Assembly: GCA_050175155.1 (NCBI GenBank)
Contig: JBFXJF010000025.1
Location: 1-33,400, forward strand
Length of the DNA: 33,400 nt
Direction: 5' to 3'
Origin: JBFXJF01 sp050175155
GTDB taxonomy: Bacteria > Bacillota > Bacilli > Tepidibacillales > Tepidibacillaceae
Positions within the stretch are counted from its first letter, which is position 1, and each line of letters opens with the position of its first letter. The notes under the pieces were generated by a model. It was not told the DNA's origin. It made no database searches and was given only the letters and a program-made list of their open reading frames with translations. This document shows, one piece after another, positions 1 through 7,812 of the stretch. Made by a program: the position numbers and the translations under genes.

Positions 1-83
1 CAAAGTCACCTCATCCCAACCTCAGCTACCCACTTTCCACCACATTATACCACAAATAATAATATATACTCAATAAATAAAAA

Positions 84-109
84 AAATCCTGACTTTACCG
101 TCAGGATTT
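84..109. terminator. Terminator-like hairpin (left copy)
   Basis: A 10-bp perfect stem (84-93 with 100-109) closes a 6-nt loop. A-rich sequence lies on the left and T-rich on the right, so it could end transcripts from either side. The stem AATCCTGAC is repeated at 258-281 on the other side of a large palindrome. It lies beyond the end of ahbD (minus strand). Confidence 0.55.
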
Positions 110-135
110 ATGTTGTTGAGAAAGTTAACAACATA

Positions 136-257
136 CAGACTGTTGAAAATGTTCTAGGTCAAGGCACGTTAAAATCGAGGAACAGAGCTTACTCTGAGGT
201 AAGTGAGTACCGGAGATTTTAACAGTAACGAAGAAATAGGACATTTTCAACAGTCTG
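136..257. repeat. 122-bp nested palindromic element
   Basis: The outer arms CAGACTGTTGAAAATGT (136-152) and its reverse complement (241-257) match over 17 of 17 bases. An inner pair, GTTAAAATC (168-176) and GATTTTAAC (215-223), is nested symmetrically. The core also holds short self-complementary pieces (TACTC/GAGTA, CAGA/TCTG). No ORF lies inside. The shape is that of a palindromic interspersed repeat or miniature mobile element. Only one copy is present in the window, so mobility cannot be judged. Confidence 0.6.
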
Positions 258-292
258 AATCCTGACTTTAAAGTCAGGATTCTTTTTATTTA
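258..292 (-). terminator. Hairpin downstream of ahbD (right copy)
   Basis: AATCCTGACTTT (258-269) pairs with AAAGTCAGGATT (270-281). It has the same stem as the hairpin at 84-109 and is followed on the plus strand by a T-rich tract. It sits just past the ahbD stop on the minus strand and is the likely end of the ahb transcript. Confidence 0.55.
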
Positions 293-314
293 AGATATAT
301 GATTTTTAAATTAC

Positions 315-1397
315 CTATAAAGTTTTCTTGCCAACGACTTTGGGCTCGTAAACACAGTATGGTTCTTCTGACATAAAATTACCCGTTTCCGAATAAGCCC
401 TGGCCCTACATCCTGAACATACATTTATATACTCACAAATGCCACATTTTCCTTCAAGCTTAGAATCATCTCGTAAAGTGGCAAAAACCGGTGAGTCATT
501 CCAAATCTCTTCAACTGTTTGTTTGGTTACATCACCAGCTTCAACTGGCAAATATCCACAAGGTTGAACTTTTCCCTTATGTGAAATAAAGAAAACCCCT
601 GTGCCTGCAAGACAACCCTTAGTCATTGCAGCCATTCCGTGTGTTTCGTAAGTTACCTTTTCACCGGCTTCTTTTGCCTTTTGTCTTATTATTCTATAAT
701 AATGAGGAGCACAAGTCGCTCTAAATTCAAAAGGTAAATCCTTTGATCTATCGTAAAACCAAGCTAAAACTTCTTCATATTTGCTTGCTGGTAACATTTG
801 GCTCTCCGCAATTTGAAGACCACAGCCAACTGGTACAAGCATAAATAAATGTAATGCTTTTACCTTCTTATCTATTGCAAGCTTTACAATATCTTCCATT
901 TCGTCAACATTGTGCTTACTTACAGAAGTATTAATTTGAATGTCTAACCCTTCATCTTGTACATATTTAGCACCTAATAATGCTTTATCAAAAGCCCCAT
1001 CTATTCCCCTGAATTTATCATGAGTCTCTTTTGTTGAGCCGTCGATACTAATTGCTACCCTTTTAATTCCTACAGCCTTAATTTTTTTGGCTATCTCTCT
1101 ATCTATTAAAGTTCCATTTGTTGCTAGTGCTACATTTAAGCCTTTTTTTACAGCATAATCTGCAATCTCAAAAAAATCAGGACGATATAATGGCTCCCCA
1201 CCAGTTAATATTAGTATTGGATTTGAGAAACTTGCTATCTCATCTATTACCCTATACGCCTCTTCCGTTGATAGTTCATCTTTACTTCTACCAGGTTGTG
1301 CGGTTGCTCGACAATGAGCGCATTTAAGATTGCAACCCTCAGTTAATTCCCAAAAAATTAGCCGAGGAGTATATTCTTTGTTATTCATTGGATGCAT
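315..1397 (-). CDS. ahbD: AhbD-like heme b synthase (radical SAM/SPASM)
   Basis: Radical SAM enzyme of 360 aa. AhbD oxidatively decarboxylates two propionates of Fe-coproporphyrin III to the vinyl groups of heme b, the last step of the siroheme-dependent heme pathway of many anaerobes. The cluster motif CNLKCAHC is at residues 22-29 and GGEP at 66-69. The C-terminal SPASM region carries CGICEYINVCSGC and a final Cys near EEPYC. Internal stretches such as ATCAPHYYRI and FISHKGKVQPCGYL are what I recall from AhbD rather than AhbC. ATG start with AAGGAGGGG upstream. It lies 46 nt after ahbC on the same strand. The family is certain; the specific reaction is inferred from the motifs and the ahbC neighbour. 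Confidence 0.85.
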   Translation of the reverse strand: MHPMNNKEYTPRLIFWELTEGCNLKCAHCRATAQPGRSKDELSTEEAYRVIDEIASFSNPILILTGGEPLYRPDFFEIADYAVKKGLNVALATNGTLIDREIAKKIKAVGIKRVAISIDGSTKETHDKFRGIDGAFDKALLGAKYVQDEGLDIQINTSVSKHNVDEMEDIVKLAIDKKVKALHLFMLVPVGCGLQIAESQMLPASKYEEVLAWFYDRSKDLPFEFRATCAPHYYRIIRQKAKEAGEKVTYETHGMAAMTKGCLAGTGVFFISHKGKVQPCGYLPVEAGDVTKQTVEEIWNDSPVFATLRDDSKLEGKCGICEYINVCSGCRARAYSETGNFMSEEPYCVYEPKVVGKKTL

Positions 1398-1443
1398 ATA
1401 AACCCCTCCTTAAATAAAATTTTAAATATATTGTTATATCTAA

Positions 1444-2622
1444 CTATTTTGTTAGACCAATTTCTTCATCAGTCAGGTAACAAGCTGGATCAGATTCCCA
1501 AAAATCACCATAAACCGCATCAGCTCTAGTTCTAAAATTACCATTACATATATCTAACCATTTACAACTAGCACATCTTCCTTTTAGTAAAGGTTTTCTA
1601 TCTTTTAGTCCTTTTAAAATCGGATTACTTAAATCTGTCCATATATCTTTAAAGCTTCGTTCTTTAATATTCCCAAATGTATAATTCTGTGAAAATTGAT
1701 CTGGATGAACAAATCCTTGATAATCAATATTTGCAAAGGCAATTCCAGAACGATTACCACCATTTCGCTGTAACATTTCATATATATAATCAGCTAATTC
1801 TGGATGTTCTTTTTTTGCTTTTAAATAGACATAGATTGCATCAGCATGATTATCAACTGTTAAAATTTCCTTATCGAGCCCACGCTTATCAAAATCCATT
1901 GTTCTATTAATAATGATATCTAAAGCATCTCTAGTTTCCTCATGGGTTAAATCTTCTGCCATCATTTCACTACCACGACCAGAGTATACTAAGTGATAAA
2001 AACAAGCTCTTGGTATATCTTCTTTTTCAATAAAATCAAAAATCTGATTTAATTGTAAATAATTATGCTTATTAATTGTAAATCTTAATCCAACTCTTTG
2101 ATCTACCTCTACTAAATTTCTAACACCTGTTAAGGCCTTATCAAATGCTCCTTCGTGTCTTCTAAAAGCATCATGTTTTTCTTTAATGCCGTCAAAAGAA
2201 ATTCCAACATAACCAACACCAATATCTTTAATTTGTTTAGCAACCTTTTTATCTATTAATGTTCCATTAGTTGAAAAAGTAACTCTAATTCCTTTCCCTA
2301 TAGCGTATTCTGCCAACTCCAAAATATCTGGTCTTATTAATGGCTCTCCACCAGATAAAAGTAAAACTGGTACATTAAAATCTGCAAGTTGGTCAATCAT
2401 GTTTTTTGCTTCTTCAGTAGTTAACTCACCTTCATATTTTTTGGCATCTGAATTAGCATAGCAATGAATACAATTTAAATTACATGTTCTCGTTACATTC
2501 CATACCACTACAGGGCCATGGTTTAAATGTGTACCATTTTTTTGGTTATATGAATGTTCACTATAACGCAAGTTATCACCAAAGTTGCATGAATTTGTTA
2601 ATAATTTTGTAATCCCAATCAT
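1444..2622 (-). CDS. ahbC: AhbC/NirJ-like radical SAM protein (12,18-didecarboxysiroheme deacetylase)
   Basis: Radical SAM/SPASM protein of 392 aa from the chosen start. AhbC removes two acetate side chains from 12,18-didecarboxysiroheme to give Fe-coproporphyrin III, the substrate of AhbD. The homologous NirJ acts in heme d1 synthesis, but the ahbD neighbour favours AhbC. The SAM cluster motif CNLNCIHC is at residues 47-54, with GGEP about 35 residues later. Conserved-looking blocks are ACFYHLVYSGRGSEMMAEDL, TVDNHADA, and a C-terminal CASCKWLDICNGNFRTR ending in ACYLTDEEI. The frame is open to a GTG at 2631, but that GTG lies inside the Shine-Dalgarno AAGGGGTG, so ATG at 2622 is the better start. 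The first ~30 residues are an unusual extension before the barrel. Confidence 0.85.
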   Translation of the reverse strand: MIGITKLLTNSCNFGDNLRYSEHSYNQKNGTHLNHGPVVVWNVTRTCNLNCIHCYANSDAKKYEGELTTEEAKNMIDQLADFNVPVLLLSGGEPLIRPDILELAEYAIGKGIRVTFSTNGTLIDKKVAKQIKDIGVGYVGISFDGIKEKHDAFRRHEGAFDKALTGVRNLVEVDQRVGLRFTINKHNYLQLNQIFDFIEKEDIPRACFYHLVYSGRGSEMMAEDLTHEETRDALDIIINRTMDFDKRGLDKEILTVDNHADAIYVYLKAKKEHPELADYIYEMLQRNGGNRSGIAFANIDYQGFVHPDQFSQNYTFGNIKERSFKDIWTDLSNPILKGLKDRKPLLKGRCASCKWLDICNGNFRTRADAVYGDFWESDPACYLTDEEIGLTK

Positions 2623-2686
2623 TACAATCACCCCTTATTACTTAATAGTTATTCCTTGATTGTGTTAAAAACAAAAATCTAATTAT

Positions 2687-3058
2687 TTATGATTTAGTAA
2701 AAATAATTACAAATAAAATAAAAAAAATAGTATTAAACAAAATAAAAAACAATTTAGAAGCAGAGGTTAACAACTTAGTATAACTAATCTTTCCTCTTAT
2801 CTTAAACTGTAAAAATGCCAAGCTAGTAATGATAATAATTATCAGCACAAGTACTATTATAAAGCTATAGCTGAAATTAAACAATATATTTATTTGAGCA
2901 GAAACGCAACTAATTAGAAGTATGTTTGTCAAATAGATAGAATAAATCATTGATGACTTCTTTGATTTTATAAAAAAATTAATTATAAATGCAAATAACA
3001 AAAACGAAATAATTGGTACTGTTGCTAATAAGGCATATAATTTAACAATATAATCCAT
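2687..3058 (-). CDS. Small membrane protein, DUF3397-like
   Basis: A 123-aa hydrophobic protein with about four predicted membrane helices (residues roughly 8-30, 38-60, 63-86, 100-120), separated by short basic loops such as KSKKSS and KIRGK. Length, helix layout and the MDYIVxLYALL opening resemble the DUF3397 family of Bacilli, which has no assigned function. The ATG at 3058 is preceded by AAAGGGGA. The gap to ahbC is only 64 nt with no clear terminator, so it may head the ahb transcript. A role in tetrapyrrole metabolism would be guilt by association only. Confidence 0.6.
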   Translation of the reverse strand: MDYIVKLYALLATVPIISFLLFAFIINFFIKSKKSSMIYSIYLTNILLISCVSAQINILFNFSYSFIIVLVLIIIIITSLAFLQFKIRGKISYTKLLTSASKLFFILFNTIFFILFVIIFTKS

Positions 3059-3081
3059 CTAACTTTCCCCTTTAATCTTTA

Positions 3082-3119
3082 AAGAATTCTTCTAATTATT
3101 AAAATTTAGAAGAATTCTT
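3082..3119. promoter_or_regulatory. 14-bp inverted repeat in the ahb leader
   Basis: AAGAATTCTTCTAA (3082-3095) and its exact reverse complement (3106-3119) are separated by 10 nt. On the minus strand it falls just after the predicted transcription start of the membrane-protein/ahbC/ahbD unit. No T-run follows, so it is a poor terminator. It could be an operator or a 5' transcript hairpin. Confidence 0.5.
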
Positions 3120-3131
3120 GGATATATCACT

Positions 3132-3165
3132 ATTCTAAATTATTTGTTCTAATTGGTAAACCAAT
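3132..3165 (-). promoter_or_regulatory. Predicted promoter of the ahb unit with overlapping palindrome
   Basis: On the minus strand, TTTACC (3155-3160), a 17-nt spacer and TAGAAT (3132-3137) form a sigma-A-like promoter. A perfect 14-bp palindrome ATTGGTAAACCAAT (3152-3165) covers the -35 box, as a repressor operator would. The regulator is unknown. Confidence 0.45.
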
Positions 3166-3192
3166 ATTGTTATTAAAATTTATTTTATAAAA

Positions 3193-3226
3193 AAGCGGAA
3201 CCACTTTTTCTGGTTCCGCTTTTTTT
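3193..3226. terminator. Terminator of the RsfA-like gene
   Basis: AAGCGGAACCA and TGGTTCCGCTT form an 11-bp stem around a 7-nt loop, flanked by A-runs on the left and T-runs on the right. It works on paper in both directions and overlaps the stop codon of the minus-strand RsfA-like gene. Confidence 0.85.
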
Positions 3227-3854
3227 ATTTATTTATTCTTTCTAAATTACCATTATAATCCATTTTAAATATAGCTTTTGGTTCTTCTTTATCATTTTCT
3301 AAAAAAGCCAACTTTCTTGCACGATCTATTATCTGTACAAGTGCCTTATAATCTTCATTTACGACTTTATAATCCGTCTCAATATAATTAACTTTTTCTT
3401 TTAATACATTATTTTCTATTTTCAGTTGCTCTATTTCTTTATTCTTTTCATCCATTACCTTTTCAAACTTTCTAGAGTTCTTATATATATCAGAATTATA
3501 TGTTTTTTGCCTTTTTAAAAAATTAATTATATTGTCATAAGTAAGAGAATCTTCATCAGATCTTAATATATTAACATTTCCGGAATCATTTATATTTTCA
3601 ACATTATCTAGATAAGACTTTTGATAGTTTCTTTTTTGTTTTTGAGCTTTAGCAATCCTAATAGCTGCTTCATATTTTTTGCGAACTAAACTATTCCATC
3701 TAAAACCACATGCAGCGGCTGTTCGATTTAATTTTCTTCCTACCTCTTCAAAAGCGGATAATTGGGTTCCACCTTCTCTAACATGTCTCAAAGTTACTTC
3801 CGCTAGTAATAGATCATCATCTTCAGTCCATGCATCCTGTCTGTTTGCTACCAT
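3225..3854 (-). CDS. RsfA-family prespore transcriptional regulator
   Basis: A 209-aa protein. Residues about 5-65 form a Myb/SANT-like helical DNA-binding domain (RQDAWTEDDDLLLAEV, HVREGGTQLSAFEEVGRKLNRT, CGFRWNSLVR) characteristic of the RsfA family. In Bacillus subtilis RsfA is a sigma-F-dependent modulator of forespore gene expression; YlbO is a paralogue. After a basic linker (AKAQKQKRNYQ), residues about 115-180 are a long acidic/basic helix likely to be a coiled coil. ATG start with GGGAGGT upstream. It is a single-gene unit with its own terminator. Which paralogue it matches cannot be settled by eye. Confidence 0.85.
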   Translation of the reverse strand: MVANRQDAWTEDDDLLLAEVTLRHVREGGTQLSAFEEVGRKLNRTAAACGFRWNSLVRKKYEAAIRIAKAQKQKRNYQKSYLDNVENINDSGNVNILRSDEDSLTYDNIINFLKRQKTYNSDIYKNSRKFEKVMDEKNKEIEQLKIENNVLKEKVNYIETDYKVVNEDYKALVQIIDRARKLAFLENDKEEPKAIFKMDYNGNLERINK

Positions 3855-3989
3855 TTTATAACCTCCCGCAAAATATCATATTATATTTTTATGCAACTAA
3901 TAGTTTTCATAGAATATAAACTACTAACTTTATATCCATTTTTTTTATCATATATACAGGAGCTTATAAAAAAGCAGACCTTGCTAAAC

Positions 3990-4050
3990 AAAAAAGTACA
4001 GCTCCAAATGTTAAATAAAATTAACTAACCTTTGGGACTGTACTTTTTTT
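3990..4050. terminator. Terminator downstream of the Spx-family gene
   Basis: AAAAAAGTACAG pairs with CTGTACTTTTTTT, extended with one bulge by TCC/GGG and topped by an inner GTTAA/TTAAC pair. The T/A runs on both sides allow bidirectional use. It lies 30 nt past the spx stop. Confidence 0.75.
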
Positions 4051-4079
4051 GTTTAATTAATAAAATTTATCTCTTTTAT

Positions 4080-4439
4080 TTAAGATGCGAAATTTTCTTC
4101 TAATGCAATTTTGTTATACCCAATAATAATATTTTCACCATTTGTAAGAATAGGTCTTTTTAGTAATTTTGGTTCCCTAGATAAGAATTCAAGAAATTCA
4201 CTAACTTTCATGTTTTCTATATCTATATCTAAATTCTTAAAATATTGACTTCTAGTAGACAATATTTCTTCCGTTCCATTATGGGTCTTTTTAATAATAT
4301 TCATTAATTCTTCAGATGTAGGTGGCTCTTTATATAAGTGTCTCTCTTCAAAAGATACACCCTGTTCAGATAACCAAGCTTTTGCCTTCCTACATGATGT
4401 ACAACTCGGATATGTATAAAAAACAACTTTGTTTTCCAT
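4080..4439 (-). CDS. spx: Spx/ArsC-family regulator
   Basis: A 119-aa thioredoxin-fold protein of the ArsC/Spx family. Spx binds the RNA polymerase alpha C-terminal domain and redirects transcription under thiol stress. The N-terminus YPSCTSCRKAKAWL holds the redox CxxC (C13/C16), and further blocks (STRSQYFKNL, LLKRPIL with R95, IIIGYN) follow the order seen in B. subtilis Spx. Arsenate reductases of this fold lack the CTSC pair. The ATG at 4439 has AAGGGG upstream. The gene is transcribed divergently from the HTH regulator at 4721. It may be one of several Spx paralogues; the C-terminal tail differs from the one I recall for B. subtilis Spx. Confidence 0.82.
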   Translation of the reverse strand: MENKVVFYTYPSCTSCRKAKAWLSEQGVSFEERHLYKEPPTSEELMNIIKKTHNGTEEILSTRSQYFKNLDIDIENMKVSEFLEFLSREPKLLKRPILTNGENIIIGYNKIALEENFAS

Positions 4440-4468
4440 CTCGTTTTTCCCCTTCGTTAAATTTTTGG

Positions 4469-4481
4469 TATCAATTTGATA
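4469..4481. promoter_or_regulatory. 13-bp palindrome in the spx leader
   Basis: TATCAA-T-TTGATA is a perfect inverted repeat 30 nt before the spx start. It may be an operator; no regulator can be named. Confidence 0.3.
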
Positions 4482-4598
4482 AACATTTTAAATGAAAATT
4501 ATTATTACTACTAGATACGAATCAGTATAACTAAAAGTTTCATCATTCTAATTACTTTAAAATATTTTTAATTTTTATACTTTTATTATATAATTGTT

Positions 4599-4627
4599 TT
4601 TACACTGTGTCTATAGTGTTATATAAT
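4599..4627 (+). promoter_or_regulatory. Sigma-A-type promoter of the HTH regulator
   Basis: TTTACA (4599-4604), a 17-nt spacer and TATAAT (4622-4627) match the consensus well. The spacer holds the arms ACACT and AGTGT with 8 nt between them, a possible autoregulatory site. The transcript would have a leader of about 85 nt. Confidence 0.6.
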
Positions 4628-4720
4628 AAATATATAAAATATATTAAACTTGCAAACATTTTACTAAAATTATCTAATATAATATAATAGTTTTTGAAAA
4701 CTTATAGGGGGTTAGTATTA

Positions 4721-5434
4721 ATGGATAATGATACTTTAAAATTGACTAGTGTTTTAGCGGATTCAACTCGCTTTGCAATATATAAAGATATCGTTCAGTT
4801 GCATAAAAATGTTAATGTTCAGGAAATTGCTGAAAAGTTTCAAATTCATCCGAACGTTGCTCGCCTGCATTTAACAAAATTAGAAGACGTTAATTTACTA
4901 ACATCTATTACAGAAAAAAATGGTCGTGGTGGTAGACCAAACAGAATTTATTCACTCTCTAAAGAAGATATATGTCTTCAATTTCCTACAAGAAATTATC
5001 AATTGCTCGCTAATATTGCTATAGATTCCTTACGAACATTTGGGGAAGAAGGAATGAAGATTTTTGATAAGATGGGGAAAGCATATGGTAAAGAAGTAGC
5101 AATTAAAGCGATGATCAGAGATGGAATAGATAACTTGGATGAAGTGCCTCTAAATCAAAAAATAGAAAGCATAAAAGAAATATTACAATCTCAAGGCATT
5201 CCTCCAAAAATTGAAATAATTGATGAAAACACGATCTCCTTTAGTTTATACAGCTGCATATTTCATAAAACTGATGATAATGAAAAAAACAAGATGATCT
5301 GTCAAATGCATTATAGTATTTTTATAGGTATTTTTGAAACATATTTAGGGGAAATAGATTTTATGAGAGAAGAAAATAAGGAATGTACTTCAACATGCTG
5401 TCAATTTTTTATTATCTTATTGCCAATTAAATAA
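4721..5434 (+). CDS. ArsR-like HTH regulator with cysteine-rich sensor domain
   Basis: A 237-aa protein. Residues about 8-80 are a winged helix (VLADSTRFAIYKDI, VQEIAEKFQIHPNVARLHLTKL recognition helix, GRGGRPNRIYSLS wing). Residues about 95-237 form a second domain ending with cysteines C179, C194, C222, C226 and C227. This layout resembles SufR-like regulators and V4R-type sensor domains that bind a metal or an Fe-S cluster through C-terminal cysteines. The frame is open to a TTG at 4694, but the ATG at 4721 has ATAGGGGGT at the right distance. It is divergent from spx, so both may answer redox or metal stress. Ligand and target are unknown. Confidence 0.65.
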   Translation: MDNDTLKLTSVLADSTRFAIYKDIVQLHKNVNVQEIAEKFQIHPNVARLHLTKLEDVNLLTSITEKNGRGGRPNRIYSLSKEDICLQFPTRNYQLLANIAIDSLRTFGEEGMKIFDKMGKAYGKEVAIKAMIRDGIDNLDEVPLNQKIESIKEILQSQGIPPKIEIIDENTISFSLYSCIFHKTDDNEKNKMICQMHYSIFIGIFETYLGEIDFMREENKECTSTCCQFFIILLPIK

Positions 5435-5443
5435 CGGTTTATA

Positions 5444-5494
5444 TAACAGTATCCTCCCAACCTAATGTTTTAGATGGGGGGATACTGTTATTTT
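5444..5494. terminator. Bidirectional terminator between convergent genes
   Basis: TAACAGTATCCTCCC (5444-5458) pairs over 15 bp, with one G-T wobble, with 5476-5490, around a 17-nt loop. A T-rich tract follows on the plus strand. It separates the HTH regulator from the convergent MidA-like gene. Confidence 0.8.
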
Positions 5495-5508
5495 ATATTA
5501 TTAAATTT

Positions 5509-6678
5509 CTATCTATTCCAAATATCTTTTAAGAAATTATAGTTAGAATTATTTATTTTTTTCTGCTGTAATAAGACCTTGTAAGTTTCCCCCATTTCAC
5601 CTGGAGTTATTAATTGTCTTATTGCACGATTGGTTTTTAAATCTTTATTATTAAAAAAATCTGTATTTTGATGATCAAATGTATCTAATTTCTTAAAATA
5701 ATCTAAAATTCCATTATTTAATAAAAAAATACTTTGATAAGTAAAACAAATATTTTCTAATCCTAACTCCATACCATAATCAATTAACGCTGAAAAGTTA
5801 ACATGAGAAGTTATATCTTGGTCGCCAATATTTTGATAACAATCATCATTTGCAGTATGTTCGTAATAGCAGATTAGAGTACCACCAAGACGATTTCTGT
5901 CATATAATTCAAAAGCAAGATAACCGTAGTCAATTGTTAAAACATAGCCTTTTTCTAATACTTCATTAATAGAATTTAACATTGTTAAAGCATCTAAATT
6001 CACTTCTGCAATCTGTCCTTCTTTTAAAAGAATGTTTTGTTTTTTAAAATATTCTTCCAACCTTATGTCACTCAAAACATTAATTACTTCTTTGAACTTG
6101 CTATCTTTCTCATCCCAAGTTACATATATTTCATAAAGTTTTCCCGAATGATATTTAACCTTATGAACTGGGAACGCATCAAATAACTCATTAGAGAAAA
6201 TAATACCCTTAAACGGTCTAGATAAAACACTTATATTATCTAACCAAACCACTTTCCCCGAATGTTCTTTTAATTTTTCGCTTTGAATTGATTGGTGAAA
6301 AGAACTAGTCTCTAACATGTAGTATGTTAAATTAACATAAATTTTCGATTTTTTTACTTTAAGTTCATCCAAAACATCTTTAGCGAATTGCCCATTTCCT
6401 CCACCAATTTCAAGAATATTATATTCTAAATCATCTGTAGTATAAGGTAACAGTTCAAGAAAATTATTAGCAATAGTTTTCCCAAAAACCGGTCCAACTG
6501 ATGAATTCGTATAAAAATCGTCAGCTTTACCAATCTTATTCTTATTCTTAGTGTAGTAACCTAATTTCTTTTCATACAAAGCTAAATTCATAAACTGATA
6601 GAAAGTAATTCTTTTATTTGGACTTTCCATTATTAATTCAATAATTTTGCGAACCAATCCCGTTTGTTTATCAATCAT
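5509..6678 (-). CDS. MidA/NDUFAF7-like SAM-dependent methyltransferase
   Basis: A 389-aa class I methyltransferase of the COG1565/MidA group. The mitochondrial member NDUFAF7 methylates an arginine of complex I; bacterial substrates are not established. The SAM-binding loop EIGGGNG is at residues 90-96 and the family block FSNELFDAFPVHKV at about 161-174, with TIDYGYL further on. The frame is open to an ATG at 6708, but the ATG at 6678 overlaps the stop of the preceding CapA-like gene by 8 bp and follows a GGGGG stretch, suggesting translational coupling. It is the last gene of an MBL/CapA/MidA operon, ending at the 5444-5494 terminator. Confidence 0.8.
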   Translation of the reverse strand: MIDKQTGLVRKIIELIMESPNKRITFYQFMNLALYEKKLGYYTKNKNKIGKADDFYTNSSVGPVFGKTIANNFLELLPYTTDDLEYNILEIGGGNGQFAKDVLDELKVKKSKIYVNLTYYMLETSSFHQSIQSEKLKEHSGKVVWLDNISVLSRPFKGIIFSNELFDAFPVHKVKYHSGKLYEIYVTWDEKDSKFKEVINVLSDIRLEEYFKKQNILLKEGQIAEVNLDALTMLNSINEVLEKGYVLTIDYGYLAFELYDRNRLGGTLICYYEHTANDDCYQNIGDQDITSHVNFSALIDYGMELGLENICFTYQSIFLLNNGILDYFKKLDTFDHQNTDFFNNKDLKTNRAIRQLITPGEMGETYKVLLQQKKINNSNYNFLKDIWNR

Positions 6679-7756
6679 TAATGACAATGCCCCCATTATT
6701 AAAAACATGTTCCATTAATTCCATCCCATTATCCCATACTTTTTTATCTACTTCCGAAATATTGTCTTTTAGTGGTAACACTACATATTTTCTTTTTCCA
6801 TCAACTGTAGATATATCTACATATAAAGGTATCGCGGAAACATCTTTAAGGATCATTTTTCCTGTCCAATAATTTTTTTCAATTAATAAGTCTAATATTA
6901 TTCCATAGTCCTTCCAATCCCAGCGTTGATCACTTAAAAAATTTCCTAAGGAATAGATTGCCCCTTTATCTGTTGTTTGTTTGTTATCGTTTAAAAGTAA
7001 AAGTGGTTGAACAACGTGGGGGTGACTTCCTAAAACAAAATCTACTCCACTAGCTAAAATTTCGTTTGTCCAATATATTTGATCCTGATTTGGTAGCCTG
7101 ATGTACTCATCCCCGTAATGAATCATTGCCAGTATATAGTCTGCACCTTTAGATCTTAATGAATTCACATCCCGACTAATATTGTCCATATCGAGTAAAT
7201 TCACCATATAAGGTTTATCTTCTGGAACAGGTAAACCATTAGTTCCATATGTATAAGCAATTAAGCCAATTTTTATTCCATTAACATTTATAATGAGGTT
7301 TTCTTCACTTTCTTCCTCACTTCTAAAAGTACCGGTATGAAAAATATTATAGCTGTCTAGGGCATTTAATGTCCCTACTACACCTTGCTCCCATTGATCC
7401 ATTGAATGATTATTAGCAGTAGTTAAAACATCGAACCCTGCATTCTTAAGTGAAGATGCTAATGAGTCGGGGGAATTAAATCTCGGATACCCAGAGTAAC
7501 CAATCTTTTCACCCGCTAAAGGTGTTTCGAGATTGCCTATAACTAAATCAGCTTGAGAGAATATTGGTTTAACTTTTTCGAAAATATCATCATAATTGTA
7601 CTCTTTTGTTAGACTATCATAACCTGAATTAATTATAGGGGAATGCATCATAATATCTCCTACAACCATAACCCTTGCCTGGGGAGGATCAAAATAATAC
7701 GTAATTGATTGAAGAAAAATAGATATGAACAAAAAAATCTTCATTAAAATTAACAT
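6671..7756 (-). CDS. CapA-like metallophosphatase-fold protein
   Basis: A 361-aa protein of the CapA/PgsA family (COG2843), which has a calcineurin-like phosphoesterase fold and is named for a role in poly-gamma-glutamate capsule production. Residues 5-22 form a hydrophobic signal or anchor segment, so the protein should act outside the membrane. Motifs are VGDIMMHS (32-39), GNLETPL, TTANNHSMD and GSHPHVVQP, in the order expected for the metal site. The start ATG at 7756 has GAGTGA 6 nt upstream; an internal ATG at 7744 is possible. No other capsule gene (capB/capC) is nearby, so a polyglutamate role is not supported by context. Confidence 0.82.
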   Translation of the reverse strand: MLILMKIFLFISIFLQSITYYFDPPQARVMVVGDIMMHSPIINSGYDSLTKEYNYDDIFEKVKPIFSQADLVIGNLETPLAGEKIGYSGYPRFNSPDSLASSLKNAGFDVLTTANNHSMDQWEQGVVGTLNALDSYNIFHTGTFRSEEESEENLIINVNGIKIGLIAYTYGTNGLPVPEDKPYMVNLLDMDNISRDVNSLRSKGADYILAMIHYGDEYIRLPNQDQIYWTNEILASGVDFVLGSHPHVVQPLLLLNDNKQTTDKGAIYSLGNFLSDQRWDWKDYGIILDLLIEKNYWTGKMILKDVSAIPLYVDISTVDGKRKYVVLPLKDNISEVDKKVWDNGMELMEHVFNNGGIVIND

Positions 7757-7812
7757 TTAAATCACTCGTTTCAATATATTGGTTAAGTTTACAAAATTTA
7801 ATAAAATCTTCA

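Noticed and set aside
2659..2673. TTGT-N7-ACAA, a Rex/FNR-like inverted repeat upstream of ahbC
   Set aside because: The half-sites are only four bases and in AT-rich sequence; spacing fits neither FNR nor Rex.
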